Shown here in pieces: positions 33,133 through 44,116 of a stretch of DNA of 64,000 nucleotides. The notes under the pieces are model-generated. The model was not told where the DNA came from, ran no database searches, and saw nothing but the letters and a program-made list of their open reading frames with translations. Both the position numbers and the translations under genes were made by a program. Location: positions 48,203,001 through 48,267,000 of the forward strand of contig CM074856.1 of assembly GCA_037501455.1 (NCBI GenBank), written 5' to 3'. This DNA is from Lantana camara (lineage: Eukaryota > Streptophyta > Magnoliopsida > Lamiales > Verbenaceae). Within the stretch, counting starts at the first letter, position 1; every line of letters starts with the position of its first letter.

Positions 33133-36008
33133 TCACTGGGCCGGGGCGTCAGGCTCGGGAGGGGCGGTTGCAAGGGGAACCGGGGCCAACACATTAGCGT
33201 CGGAGGTTTGGGCCTCACCAGGTTCCTCGGCATCCGCTACGTCCATGACGGTGCCCTCGTCTTCTATCAGGAGAGGCTCGGGATCCACCCTGTTGGCAGC
33301 GATAAACTCCCTTTGGAGTGTTTCCACCAACTCCTGGTACTCGGGCTCTGCCAGATTCTCAGTAGGATCCTCTTCTTGGACCATTGGCTCGCAATTCTCA
33401 TCCAGATCCATGCGTAGACGAGCGTCAGATCGAGCGCTTTCAGGAGCCAGTCCCAACTTCACCATTTGCCCGATCGCTTTATGAAAAAAGCGTCGAGCGT
33501 TGTCAAAGCACTGGATATTGGCCGCAAACACAAAGGCTCTGGAGCGCACGAACTTCTTCACCGCCTCCCATGATACCTTCGCTTCCAAGCCCTGTACTTT
33601 GCCTCGCAAATCAGCGAGGGCCTTGTTGGCTGCCTCGTTCTGGCGAGTGCTCTCCGCCAGCTGCTCACCTAGCTCCCCATTTTGTGCCCTCAACTGGTCC
33701 CGCTCATCCTTCAATTTCCTGTGACGCTCATTTAGGACCAGAAAGGCGTCATCAGATTTCTTCAGATTTTCCTTCAGCTGAGCGTTTTCAACGGTGGCGG
33801 AATTCAGCTGAGCGCTGATATTGTTGTAATCCTCCTGCAGTTGAACAGGGTCTGAAATGCGCAGCAACTTCTTGTATTTGGCTTTATGCTTAGAACAGGC
33901 TTGCGCTCGCCCTTGCAAGTTTTTCAGGCTCGGGATTACCTCCTGGGAAGCCGTAAACGAGGGTCATAATCCGAACATGGAAGGAAGAAGGGAAGAGTGT
34001 TGCAAAGGGAAGAATAGATTTACCGTCAGAAGGGCATGGCAGGCATCATCGGCAACGCGAGCGGCGTCATGCTCGTTCAGCTTGTCATGATCGCCGGAAA
34101 ATTGGAGTTTCCCAACGATGTCGGAGACAAGGTTGACGGAGTAGGCGCTCTTTTTTAGGAGCACCGGGCCTTCAGTCCGCTGGCGCTTATAACGGGAGTC
34201 GCCCTTGCAGCCTATCTTCCAAAATTCTTCATCCTCAGAAGATGAAGTATCGCTGCCCTCGCCACGGTGGCCCACGACCACCTCTTTTCCCTTGCCTGAA
34301 ATATGGAGGGAGTCCGGCATCCTTTTCCTTTTCCCCTGGCGATCGGCCCGGAGAGTTTCGTGAATGCGGATAGGGTCCCCCGAGCGGTTCCGTGACCCGC
34401 TTGAACTCAGTGAAATTGGGCCCACGGGGGCCGCCGGCGGAGGAGTGGCCTCGTGGGTACCCTCCACTGTCAGATCCTCGATAGGGCCCCTGGGGGGAGC
34501 CTCATTCCCTGCTCCCCCTCGAGCATTGTTTTGCCCTCGGCCAGCTCCTCGTCGGTTTACCCTCCCCCTCGGAGCATTGGGAGGGCGGTTCTGCTGCGGT
34601 TGCGGGTGTTGAGGATTGACTGCGGGCCCTTGGGCACCCAACATACGGGAAAGGGCTTCAGCATTCATGCCTTGAGATAGTATTTGGATGCCTGCAAGTA
34701 AAAGGGAACGAGCGTCAGAAGATTGGTTGTTTGGATCGTATAAACAAGAAAACAACGATAACTGTAAGTTAGAGAACTATTCTAAAGGTTAGAGATGTTA
34801 GTTCCTAGAATCTAACCGTCGAGGGCCAGGATGTCAGCTGGAGGGTTGAGTATCATGTCAGGGGGGCAAGATAGTCCGTAGCGGAACAATACCCCTTCGT
34901 TCTTCACCAATGTCTCCGCCTTAATCCACTTCTTTTCAGCCCTCATCTCGAGGGCTAACCCCATCGCCCAGTCCTCGAAATCCTTATTTCTCATCCTTTC
35001 CCTAATCAAAGGACCCTCGCCATGAATCATCCATTGCCGATGAACTCAAAAAATCCCCCCGGGAGCCCCCACGAAAAAGTACTTTTCCTTCCAATGCTCG
35101 CCATAGGAGGAAGATGGAGAATCTATCATCTTAAAGCCTGATTTGGCCTGGGCGTAGTAAAATCCGTCTGTAGGCGACGAGCGTGGCGAGCGGGCTACTT
35201 GTATCAAGCTGTCAAAGTTGACTATCGAGGATGCTTTGCCCAAGGCCCTCATCGTTATTATGAACGTATTGATTAGGGCTATGCCATTGGGTAGAATTTG
35301 TGAAGGGCAAAGCCCTAGATGATGGTAAATGATGACGGCGTCGTGAGCGATCGGAAACCTCAGACCCCCAGCAAGAACTGCATCCCAATAGACCGTCATC
35401 ATCCCAGGCGGTGGTCGATTGGCCCTCTCCCCTTCCTCAGGAAGTCGCATGGGAAACACGACTTCATCCCAATACGCTTTCGCTCTCAACTCCTCCAAAT
35501 CACCGAGGGTCAGAATACTCTCAATTTAGTCCGGAGATCTGTCAGTCTGATGGCGGTTGTCTTGCCTTACTCGAGTGGCAGGCTCCCTTCCTCTCCTCTG
35601 ACGCCTTCTGGAAGGTTCAGCCTCAAATGGACGCCCGGATGGCCCCGCTTCACCCTCGGGAGCCATCATAGCCACTGTGATCCTGTGATCTTGGGGTCTC
35701 ACAGCGCTGTTCAAAACTGGGAATACTCTCTCCCCTTGTCTCTGCATCTCCATCACGTTGTGCATCTCCTCAAAGAGGTCGTTCATCCCTCCGGGAGCAC
35801 GCTCGTTCATCCCTTGAACGGCAGCGTCCACCTCTTCCTCCCCGACGTCAGCCGGAGCCTGGGCCACCGAGATCGCCATGGGAATTCCTTCATCTGGGTG
35901 CGCCCTAATTAGGGGAACAGCTATGGGAACGTCGCCATGAGGGGAAGAGCTCCCCACCGACATCTCCTCAATCTCCCGTACATAATCATCGGCTTGGTTT
36001 CCGGCCAT
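33133..36008 (-). pseudogene. Antisense spliced gene of the Tat element (PF04195-like)
   Basis: A minus-strand gene of three coding exons: 36008-34817, 34691-34024 and 33942-33133. Both introns have GT-AG ends and the phases close, giving about 889 codons from ATG MAGNQADDYV to the stop after DAPAQ. Exon 1 holds a domain (YWDEVVFPMRLP, PPPGMMTVYWDAVLAGGLRF, HLGLCPSQILPNG) resembling PF04195, the putative gypsy-type transposon family. Exon 2 is Pro/Arg/Gly-rich with an acidic Ser stretch; exon 3 is a long coiled coil (heptads around LNERHRKLKDERDQLRAQNG). Two in-frame stops, TAA at 35528-35526 and TGA near 35048, break exon 1, so this copy is disabled. Antisense ORFs at this place are known in Retand-like elements; their function is not established. 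It has its own TATA box upstream. Confidence 0.8.
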
Positions 36009-36298
36009 GTTCAGTTATCAAATTTTGGAAACGGGATTTCTAACAGAAAGCTCAGGGGAGGATAAGATTTCTGAAACGAATTCAATGGTAGACAGTGGCT
36101 CTTCCCTCAAGGGTTTCACTCACACAACCTAAAACTAATGTTAGCACGGGGAAAATAAGGAGAAGGGTAAGGAATTTTTACCTAAGATTTGAAGAGAAGA
36201 AATTCGCCGGAGCCTGTAGAACTGGCAAAGATTTCTTGCTGTGAATATGCTTGAAAGAGTTTGAATGCGTGAAAAAGGTCCCAAAGCCCTGCAAACCC

Positions 36299-36308
36299 CT
36301 ATTTATAG
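36299..36308 (-). promoter_or_regulatory. TATA box for the antisense gene
   Basis: On the minus strand the sequence reads CCCTATAAATAGGGG, about 290 bases upstream of the antisense ATG at 36008. A possible 5'-leader intron donor (CTTAG before GTAAAAATTCC) is at 36181-36180. It lies inside the element and is separate from the LTR promoter. Confidence 0.6.
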
Positions 36309-36589
36309 GGAAGATTGTGCAGGGATTAGGGCTGAAAATTCAAAACGCAATCATTTCCCGCCTAGGAAACCCCCCACTTTTGGTAACCGCCTCACGTCTC
36401 CCGGAGTACACGCGCCCACGTTCCCACTCAGCATTAAATGCGGACTTGACAGCATTTAATGCGGTGTCAGTTTGCGTCCGTTACAGAAGGCCAGCAGTCT
36501 CCTCGCTGGTAATGGCCTGGCCCTCGGATATTCGAAATTCAGGGTTCCTTCTTTATAAATTCTACAGTACGCTCGAAGCGATACTACAG

Positions 36590-36605
36590 AATTTGGGGGG
36601 CAAAA
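36590..36605 (+). promoter_or_regulatory. Polypurine tract
   Basis: AATTTGGGGGGCAAAA directly precedes the 3' LTR; such a purine run primes plus-strand DNA synthesis in LTR elements. Confidence 0.8.
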
Positions 36606-37459
36606 TGATGAGGCCTAAAATCACTCTCGAATCAGAGCCGTCCACGTGTCAGCATGCCGCTGACTAAACCCCAGACGCTCGCCTTGAAGGGCTCGTGGGC
36701 CTTCCCAGCCCACTCATTTGCAAGCTAGAGTAGACCGTCAAGCCTCGGACGACTATTTCGATAAAAGTCCAGATCCGACGAGTCTGACGCTCGCGTCTCG
36801 GCCCTCAGGGTTACCCTTCACAGGGAAGCACCTACATGGGGGTCCCATGGTGACGCTCGGGATCTTGTCGCTCAAAGGTCATCTATCGTGGGGAGCCCAT
36901 CCGTGGATTTTTCGAGCGTCATCAACGCTCGGGAATGACTCTACCTCTCATACGATGGATCCTAGCCTTCAGAAGAAGACATTAGTCCCTCATCCCACAC
37001 GACCCTCGTCAACAACCTCTGACACAAAGGTACTGTGCACCGTGCACCTGACACGCCGTCTCCTTTTCTGGAATGTCATTCTCACCCCACCAAAGGCTGC
37101 CGCGTGTTAGGGCAACACAGGTTTGGGACCACATGGTCAGTTTACCCATTTACCCCCGTCCCTAACATATAAATAGGGGAGAACCCATGCATTCTCCCCC
37201 AAGTCATCTTCTTCACAAAAAATACCACGTAACTGAACTGGGCATCTCATTTTTCCTCTGCATCTTCTCCAAAGCTTCCTGTATCTCACCCTTTTCTGCA
37301 CTTTCGCTGCACGATTTCTTGGTGTTATCCTAGCTGGAAGAACCCACGCTCATTGGAAACCCAGTTCCTGAGGCTCTTGTGCCTGTGATGGTCTTCCTCC
37401 CTACATATAAATTCTAAAGTGTTTGGTGTTCAAGTCCTCCACCAGTTTCTGCACCATCA
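36606..37459 (+). repeat. 3' LTR of the Tat element
   Basis: 854 bp, TGATGAGG to CACCATCA, with TATA box ATATAAATAG at about 37167-37176. The target duplication CAATG follows at 37460-37464. Confidence 0.95.
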
Positions 37460-37464
37460 CAATG

Positions 37465-37880
37465 TACACACTTTTATTTATTTATTTATTTATACAAAGT
37501 GCATGTTAAACACCTTTAACTGATAAAAGTGCTAATAATAAATACTAATAACAAGTTTCTATTATTAATTCTTTTCTTTTCTTTGAATAAAATTAGGATT
37601 TTTTGAGTTTAATCTCAAATAGGACTTGAATTTTTACTATACCTCCATCTAATAAATTTTTTAGTTAACTCTCTAATTATTCTTTATTTAACTATACTGC
37701 TGAATAACACGACAATTCCTCAAAAATTAGATATAGTTTCCTAAAATTCATATATAATGCTCAAATTTTAAATATAAGTATTCCATATTAAAATAAAAGT
37801 TCTTCATTTATATATTTTATAATAGTGAGATATTTTATAAAATAGTGAGTGTTGTTTATTATGTGATATTTTTTTATATT
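37465..37880. repeat. AT-rich repeat family, copy 1
   Basis: Shares long segments with 46595-47560 and 56570-57280: GTACACACTTTTATTTATTT, CACCTTTAACTGATAAAAGT, GAGTTTAATCTCAAATAGGA and CAAAAATTAGATATAGTTTC. The Tat element inserted into this copy; its left remainder is the last 80 bases before 24995. Confidence 0.7.
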
Positions 37881-38637
37881 TTTCCATTATTAGTTTTTCA
37901 CATGGACATGTCAACTCAGATTTTGGACATTTTTCTCAAAGTTGAAATGATATTGTTTGGTTATGGATGATGAAAAAAAAAACCCTCAAATTTTGGACGA
38001 AAAATTGATAAAAATCTCTAAATTTCTACCTCCTAGAAAATGAAGGATGAAAATTGAAAAAAATCATAATAAAAGAATTAAATATGGTAAAAGTTAAAAG
38101 ATTGGGATTAAAATCGAAAAAATCAAAAATTGAAGACGAAAAATGAGATTTTTCCTCTAATGCACCGACACTTCTAAAAATATCAATTTGCTCTGTCGTG
38201 TCGTATCGGACACTCGTGTCCAACATCGTGTCCCATACTTCTCAAGTGGAAAATTCATAAAAAAATCTGTATCGTCGTATCCGTGTCGTGTCGTGTCGTG
38301 TCCGTGTCGCCGTATTCGTATCCGTGCAACATAGGATTTTTCCTTTAAACTATTATTGCATCATTTACCATTTTGCCCATACCTATTCCAGATTCAGTTA
38401 TGGGCCCAGATTTACCCCATAGGCCTAGGCATTTGAAAGTGAGTTTTTTCTAGGGGCACTTTTGGCCTTTCAACGTTAATAATTTGTCCAAATTTTTTTT
38501 TTATTAGGTAAACCGTAAAATACACATTTTAATTTTGACCCTAAACATTGGAAGTCTCATGATTTATCCTTTATAGTTTATACTAAAATCATTTAGTCGC
38601 GTTATTGATTCTGCAACATGTTTGTAGATTATGATTA
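37881..38637. other. Intergenic DNA with a GTGTC-rich block
   Basis: At 38190-38335 the motif GTGTC/CGTATC recurs many times (for example CGTGTCGTGTCGTGTCCGTG), ending in CCGTGCAACATAG. This looks like one subterminal end of a hAT-like element whose other end was not found. The rest is AT-rich. Confidence 0.45.
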
Positions 38638-39178
38638 GGGAAAATTACACCCAAGTCCCTGAGGTTTGGGATAATTACAATTTACACCCTGTACTTTTGA
38701 AAATTACAAATTAATCTCTAACTCTAACGGACCGTTTGAGGTCCCTGTGCTCCGTTAGGATACCGACAAATTTCAAGTTTAATCTTTAGAAAATGCCCTC
38801 AGGGATTATATTGTTGAATGACTTTTGTTAAGGGGTTGTTTTGTTAGAGCACAAAAAATTCAAGGACTATTTTGTAAAATTAAATATGATCTGCAATAAT
38901 TTAATAAATACTAATATTACTAATATTTATAAATATCTTCAATAATAATTAAATACAATTTATTTATTATTTTTAAATAAAATTATTATTAATCTAATAA
39001 ATACTAATATTGCTAATTATTATATTAATCTTTCCATTTAATTATTAAATTAATAAATATTTAAAGAGACATTTAGAAAAATAAAAATAAAATAAAATAT
39101 ATACATATATTAAAATCAAAATATACCTTTTTATTTATCGCATCTTTTCATCCCCAATTCCATTAAATAAATTAGAAA

Positions 39179-42100
39179 GATAAAAAGGAGATCCTCTATC
39201 ACCATACTTGTTTGTGCTCTATATGGAAAGATCGACATATCTCATTGAGGAAGAGGTGAGAAAAGGAAACCGGAAGCCGCTTGCAATGAGTAGGAATGGG
39301 CCAAAGATCTCTCATATGCTTTTCGCTGATGATTTGATTTTGGTCACAAAACCTGATGTTGATTGCGCTTTAGCTGTCCAACGGGTCATGGACCTCTTCT
39401 GCGGAAGTTCAGGACTGAAGGTGAACCTTGAGAAGTCAAAAGTGTTCTTTTCTCCTAAAACAGATAGGACCATCCAAGAAGATATTGCTCTCATACTTGG
39501 GGTTGGTAGAATGGATAACATAGGAAGATATTTAGGAGTTAAAATTGTGGCAGGAAAGCAGAACCGCGAGTTCTTTAGTAATGAACTTATTGATAAAGTG
39601 CAGAATAAACTGAGCTCTTAGAAGGCGAAATCTCTTAATATGGCTGGCCGATTGACGCTCATCAAGTCCGTGACATCCTCGATACCAGTCTATAGTATGC
39701 ACACTAATTGGCTCCCTTCGCATGTGTGTGAGAGGTTGGACAAGATTAATCATGACTTCCTTTGGGGAGATGATGTGAATCAGAGGAAAGTACATCTTGG
39801 GACAAAATTTTACATAGCAAAAAGGATGGAGGATTGGGTATTTGTGAGACTAGAAAAAACAATATTGCAATGTTGGCAAAAATTGGGTGGAAAGTCTTCA
39901 AGGATGAAAACTGAAACTGGTGCAACATTTTCAAAATAAAGTATCTAAAAGGAGCAAGCTTGTTGGATTACGAGGTAAAGCCTCAGGACTCTAGAATCTG
40001 GAAGGGTCAACCTAATCTGGAAGGTTGGCAAAGGGAACAAGATCTCCTTATGGTACGATCAATGGTTGAAGGAGGGTAAAATTGGAGAGGATTTTGGAGT
40101 GGAAGTGCTTGAAGAAGAGGAACATCTCAGTATTGCTGATGTGATAGACGAACAAGGTAGATGGAAACTTGATCGTTGCAGTACTAGAATGACGTAACGG
40201 GTTAAAGAACTTGTTGTGAATACTACTCTGGCTTTCAATCGCAATGCTGAGGATATGATCATTTGGGGTGCTAGTGCCAATGGGAACTACTCTTGCAAAT
40301 CGGCATATGGAAAACTCATTAAAGATTAGCAAAGTGACCAAAATAGGGAACGTGGTTGGAGTTGGATTTGGAGGTTACAAGGACCGATGAAGCTGAAAAT
40401 TTTTATTTGGCTTGGATGACACAACAAACTGCTCGCAAATGCACTAAGGTATGATCGAAATTTTGAGGCAAATGACATTTGTGTTAGATGTAATCGTGAG
40501 AGAGAATGTTATTCACACTTTATTGAGATGTCCGAAAGCCATGATAATCTGGGAATACTTAATTGTTGGTACTGAGCTCAGCAAATTCCTTAACCAAGAC
40601 ATGGATAATTGGATCATGGTTAATTGTAAGAGAAACTTTCGTAATATTATCATTCCGGAGTGCCCTTGGAGCACGATCTTCATGGCGACGATTCGGCGTA
40701 TTTGGAAAGCTAGGAACAAGAAAGTGTTTCAAATGAGGAAGAAAACCATCGACATACAGTCCAACACATAGTTACCTAATACTCTCCTCCCCCCATCGAA
40801 TTGCGTACCAATTCTCAATACTTTTGCGTACCAATACTCTTTGGTACTCGAATTGGTACTCCGAATCCGGCGTACCGATTTTTAGAATAAAATTATTATT
40901 ATTTTGATTAATAATTATAATTAATTAGTTTTAAATTCTTAAATCTTAATTATAATAGCACCTACCTTATAAATAAAATAAAACATATTCTAATTTTATT
41001 ATCTATTTATTAATAATTATAATTTAATTAGTTTTACAATTCTTAAAATCTCAATTATTATGGAACTGCAATTAGAATAGAAGGATTGTCAAAATCTTAA
41101 TAAAATTATAGGATTATTTTTCTACATACAAAACTAATTAGGTTATTAATTGAATCCTATTCACAATTTACTTTTAAATCTTCTAAATACATCAAATATT
41201 CTCTCTTTTATCATTCTCAAATCTCAAACAAAAGAAAACGTGTGACTTTACTTTTTGTCCAAGAGCGTACAAGGGTACCACTCAAACAAAAGAAAACATA
41301 TGTCTTCTAAAGTTTTAATTTTATTTATATAGTTTATTAAGTATATTTGTATAAAATATAAAAATTTATAGTATAAGGGTACCACTTAATCTATTTAAAC
41401 GTATCACGTACCCATTTTTAGCGTACCACGTACCGAATGAGCGTACCGACTAAGCCTACCCCCCCACGTACCAATTTTTTGGCACACTAGCGTATTGCGT
41501 ACCGCGTACCGGGTACCACGTACCGAGCGTACCGCGTATTAGGTAACTATGGTCCAACATATTAAAGCTCTTGCCAAGGATATGCAGTCAGCTTTTCATG
41601 TGAATCAAACAAGCAAGGGTAAGTTGAGATAAATTGTCGGTTGGATGTAGCCTAGAACTGGATGGTGGAAACTTAATAGCGACGGTAGCGTTTTGGGTGA
41701 ATGTAAAAGAGCAGCGGCAGGAGGAATTATATGTGATGATAAGGGAAGATGGATAACTGGTTTTTCCATGAAACTAGGCGACAAAACGATAATGAAAACG
41801 GAGCTTATTGGCCTTAGAGAAGGCCTCAAGATGGCATGGGAGAAACGACCTCAAAAACTGGAGGTGGAGTTAGACTCTAAAGTAGTGTTGAGTCTGCTCC
41901 AGAATCCAAATACAGAGCACCACTGTCTGGACATATTGTGGAAGATTGCAGTCAAGCCTTGAGAGGTTGCAAAACATTGATCAGAAAGCCTTGAGAGGTT
42001 GCAGTCAAGCATATTTGGAGAGAAGGGAATGAATGTGCAGATTGACTCGCTAAAAAGGACACAAGATTGAGTTGTATATGATTGAATGAGACTCCCCACC

Positions 42101-42190
42101 TCCAGGGAGTTTGAGAAATATGATCTCTGAGGAAAGTTGCTGAGCACTTTTCCTTTGTGCCCTGACCAAAAAAAAAAAAAAAAAAAAAAA
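39179..42190 (+). pseudogene. 5'-truncated LINE (reverse transcriptase, zinc finger, RNase H)
   Basis: A non-LTR retrotransposon fragment that begins inside reverse transcriptase at KGDPLSPYLFVLYMER and ends in a poly-A run (about 42168-42190). Visible are the catalytic FADDLILVTK, the following YLGVKI block and SMHTNWLPSHV, the zinc-finger-like region near 40490-40560 (CVRCNRE, then HTLLRCPKA in another frame) and the RNase H start WWKLNSDGSVLGECKRAAAGG at about 41660. Stops and frameshifts are frequent, so it is inactive. The 10-mer AAATTAGAAA flanks it on both sides (39169-39178 and 42197-42206) as a probable target duplication. A hAT-type MITE splits it at 40767-41551. Confidence 0.82.
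40767..41551. mobile_element. hAT-type MITE 2 (785 bp, 8-bp TSD) inside the LINE
   Basis: Perfect 16-bp inverted ends CATAGTTACCTAATAC and GTATTAGGTAACTATG, with exact 8-bp duplications GTCCAACA at 40759-40766 and 41552-41559. Subterminal DNA on both sides is crowded with GCGTACC, GGTACTC and GGTACC variants. Removing it and one duplication restores continuity of the LINE. No transposase is present. Confidence 0.92.
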
Positions 42191-43253
42191 GAATTTAAAT
42201 TAGAAATATTATAATTATTTATAAATTATATCTTTAAATTATATTATAATAATTTAAAAAAAACTTATATTAATAAATGGAAAACAAAATCAAGAAATTG
42301 ATAGAAGAAGGTGGTGTTGCAAAATAATATGGATATGTGTTTTAGATTTGGGCGATGTAGGTGTGGTTGTTGTGAGCAGTGGTGGTGGTGATGGTGGTGG
42401 TTGTTTTGGATTACATATGATGGAGTGATGCGATCTCTTCCATCCCTTCCTTCTCTTCTCCCGAACTCCCTTTGTGTTCCCTCGTATGTATACAAATTAG
42501 ATGTGGTCTTTTTAAATCAGATTTGTCATATAAAGATCAAATTCGATTTTTATGTATGTGTGTGTTTGTGGTGTTGAGATTTTGATGGTGGTGGTAGTGG
42601 TGGTGGTGGACGGTGGCGATGGTGATGGTGGTGGGCGACGGTGGTGAAATGCGATTGGACTCATGATAGTAATGGTGTGCTATAGTGATGGCACAAGTGA
42701 TGGTGGTGGTGTGCGGTTTGTGGCGGTGTAAGTAGCCATAATAAAAGATTGAAAAAGAAATATTAAAAAACGTAAATAAAATATTTTTATATTTTAAATT
42801 ATATATGTAATATTTAATGATTTAATATAATTTTACTTTTAACGTGACTAACTGGAAAATATTTATATATTAATTAGCAATATTACATTCACTAAATTGA
42901 TAGTAATTTCGTTTAAAATAATTAATAAATAAATTGTATTTAATTATTATTGAAAATATTAACAATTATTAGCAATATTATTATTTATTAAATTATTGTA
43001 GATTATAATTAATTTTACAAAATAGTCCCTAAACTTTTCATACTCTAACAAAACGATCCCTTAACAAAAGTCATCCAACAATATGGTCCCTGAGGGTATT
43101 TTCGGAAGACCAAACCTAAGATTTGACGAAACCCTAATGGAGTTTAGCGACCTCAAACTGTCGGTTAGAGTTAGGGACTAATATGTATTTTTCAAAGTGC
43201 AGGGTGTAAATTGTAGTTACCTAAAACCTCAAGGGTTCTAGGTGTAATTTGCC

Positions 43254-43283
43254 TTATTATTATTATTATTATTATTATTATTA
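43254..43283. repeat. (TTA)n microsatellite
   Basis: About ten TTA units, continued at 43683-43692 and 44117-44132 between adjacent fold-back elements. These pieces probably formed one array into which the elements inserted. Confidence 0.85.
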
Positions 43284-43682
43284 GGGAGAATTACATCTTA
43301 TTACCATGTATTTAGGCCTAATTACAATGCACTCCATCATTATTGGAAAATTACATTTTAATTCCTATAAATCTTGTTTGGTCTGAGCTCCCTTAACGGA
43401 ATTTGTAAAAGTACACTTATGCCCCCAACGGTTTTATGAGTGTTATATTGAATATATGATCAACATTACAAAATCATCCCTAAAGTTTATAAAAATAACA
43501 AAATGATCCCTACAAAATATGACTTTAACAACAAATCAGGGGTATTTTTGGAATGACATAATGGAACCCTAAGAACCACAAAAGGTTCTCAAAAGTTGGG
43601 ACTAATTTGTAATTTCTTGAAAATCGTGGATTAGATTGTAACTAGGCCTAAATGTACGTAGGGTAGTTAGATATAATTCTCC
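43284..43682. mobile_element. Small AATTACA-type MITE (399 bp)
   Basis: Ends GGGAGAATTACATCTTATTA and TTAGATATAATTCTCC are inverted copies; inner phrases include ACAAAATCATCCCTAAAGT and its partners. TTA repeats lie on both sides, so an exact target duplication cannot be set. Confidence 0.65.
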
Positions 43683-43692
43683 ATTATTATTA

Positions 43693-44116
43693 GGGAGAAT
43701 TACATACGGGTCCCTAAGATTTGCCCTAATTACAGAGCGGCCCACATAACTTTGGATTTTACATGATAGTCCCTAAGGTTTGATTCCGTTAGAAGTCCCT
43801 GTTGACCGTTAGGGTTCCGTCAACCCCTGAATTTTTTCTTCCGAAATTGCCCCTGATTTTTTTTAGGGAGAATTACATACAGGTCCCTAAAGGTTTGGCC
43901 TAATTACCGAGCGATCCACATAACTTTGGATTTTACATGTTAGTCCCTAAAATCAGGGGCAATTTCGGAAGAAAATATTCAGGGGTTGACGGAACCCTAA
44001 CGGTCAATAGAGACTTCTAACGGAATTAAACCTTAGGGACTATCATGTAAAGCCCAAAGTTATGTGGATCGCTCTATAAGTAGGCCAAACCTTAGGGACC
44101 CGTATGTAATTCTCCC
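43693..44116. mobile_element. AATTACA-type MITE (424 bp) with a doubled left end
   Basis: Outer ends GGGAGAATTACATACGGGTC and GACCCGTATGTAATTCTCCC are near-perfect inverted copies and TTATTATTA flanks both sides. At about 43863 a second left end (GGGAGAATTACATACAGGTC) begins again inside the element, so the left half is present about one and a half times. Confidence 0.75.

Larger units (their letters stand above)
25000..37459 (+). mobile_element. Complete Ty3 LTR retrotransposon, Tat/Retand lineage
   Basis: The element is 12.46 kb with LTRs of 855 and 854 bp differing by two substitutions and one indel, flanked by the exact 5-bp target duplication CAATG (24995-24999, 37460-37464). Order: 5' LTR, primer-binding site, gag-PR-RT-RNase H-second RNase H, integrase (one frame over), a spacer, a long antisense gene, polypurine tract, 3' LTR. 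A second RNase H after the normal one and an antisense ORF 3' of pol are known traits of the Tat lineage, especially Retand-like elements. The very low LTR divergence means a recent insertion. One pol frameshift and two stops in the antisense gene suggest the copy is not fully functional. Confidence 0.93.
38638..43253. mobile_element. Fold-back element 2, about 0.42-kb arms, with nested insertions
   Basis: The arms 38638 to about 39050 and about 42840-43253 are inverted copies. The ends read GGGAAAATTACACCCAAGTC and GGTGTAATTTGCC; inner shared phrases are TTGTTGAATGACTTTTGTTA and its complement. Flanking 9-mers TTATGATTA (38629-38637) and TTATTATTA (43254-43262) match at 8 of 9 positions. The interior holds a LINE fragment (39179-42190) and a GGTGGTGG-rich stretch (42300-42730) like the middle of fold-back element 1, suggesting a common family. 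Confidence 0.65.

Noticed and set aside
33079..36008. Plus-strand ORFs opposite the antisense gene
   Set aside because: Shadows of the minus-strand exons; splice sites and the TATA box support the minus strand.
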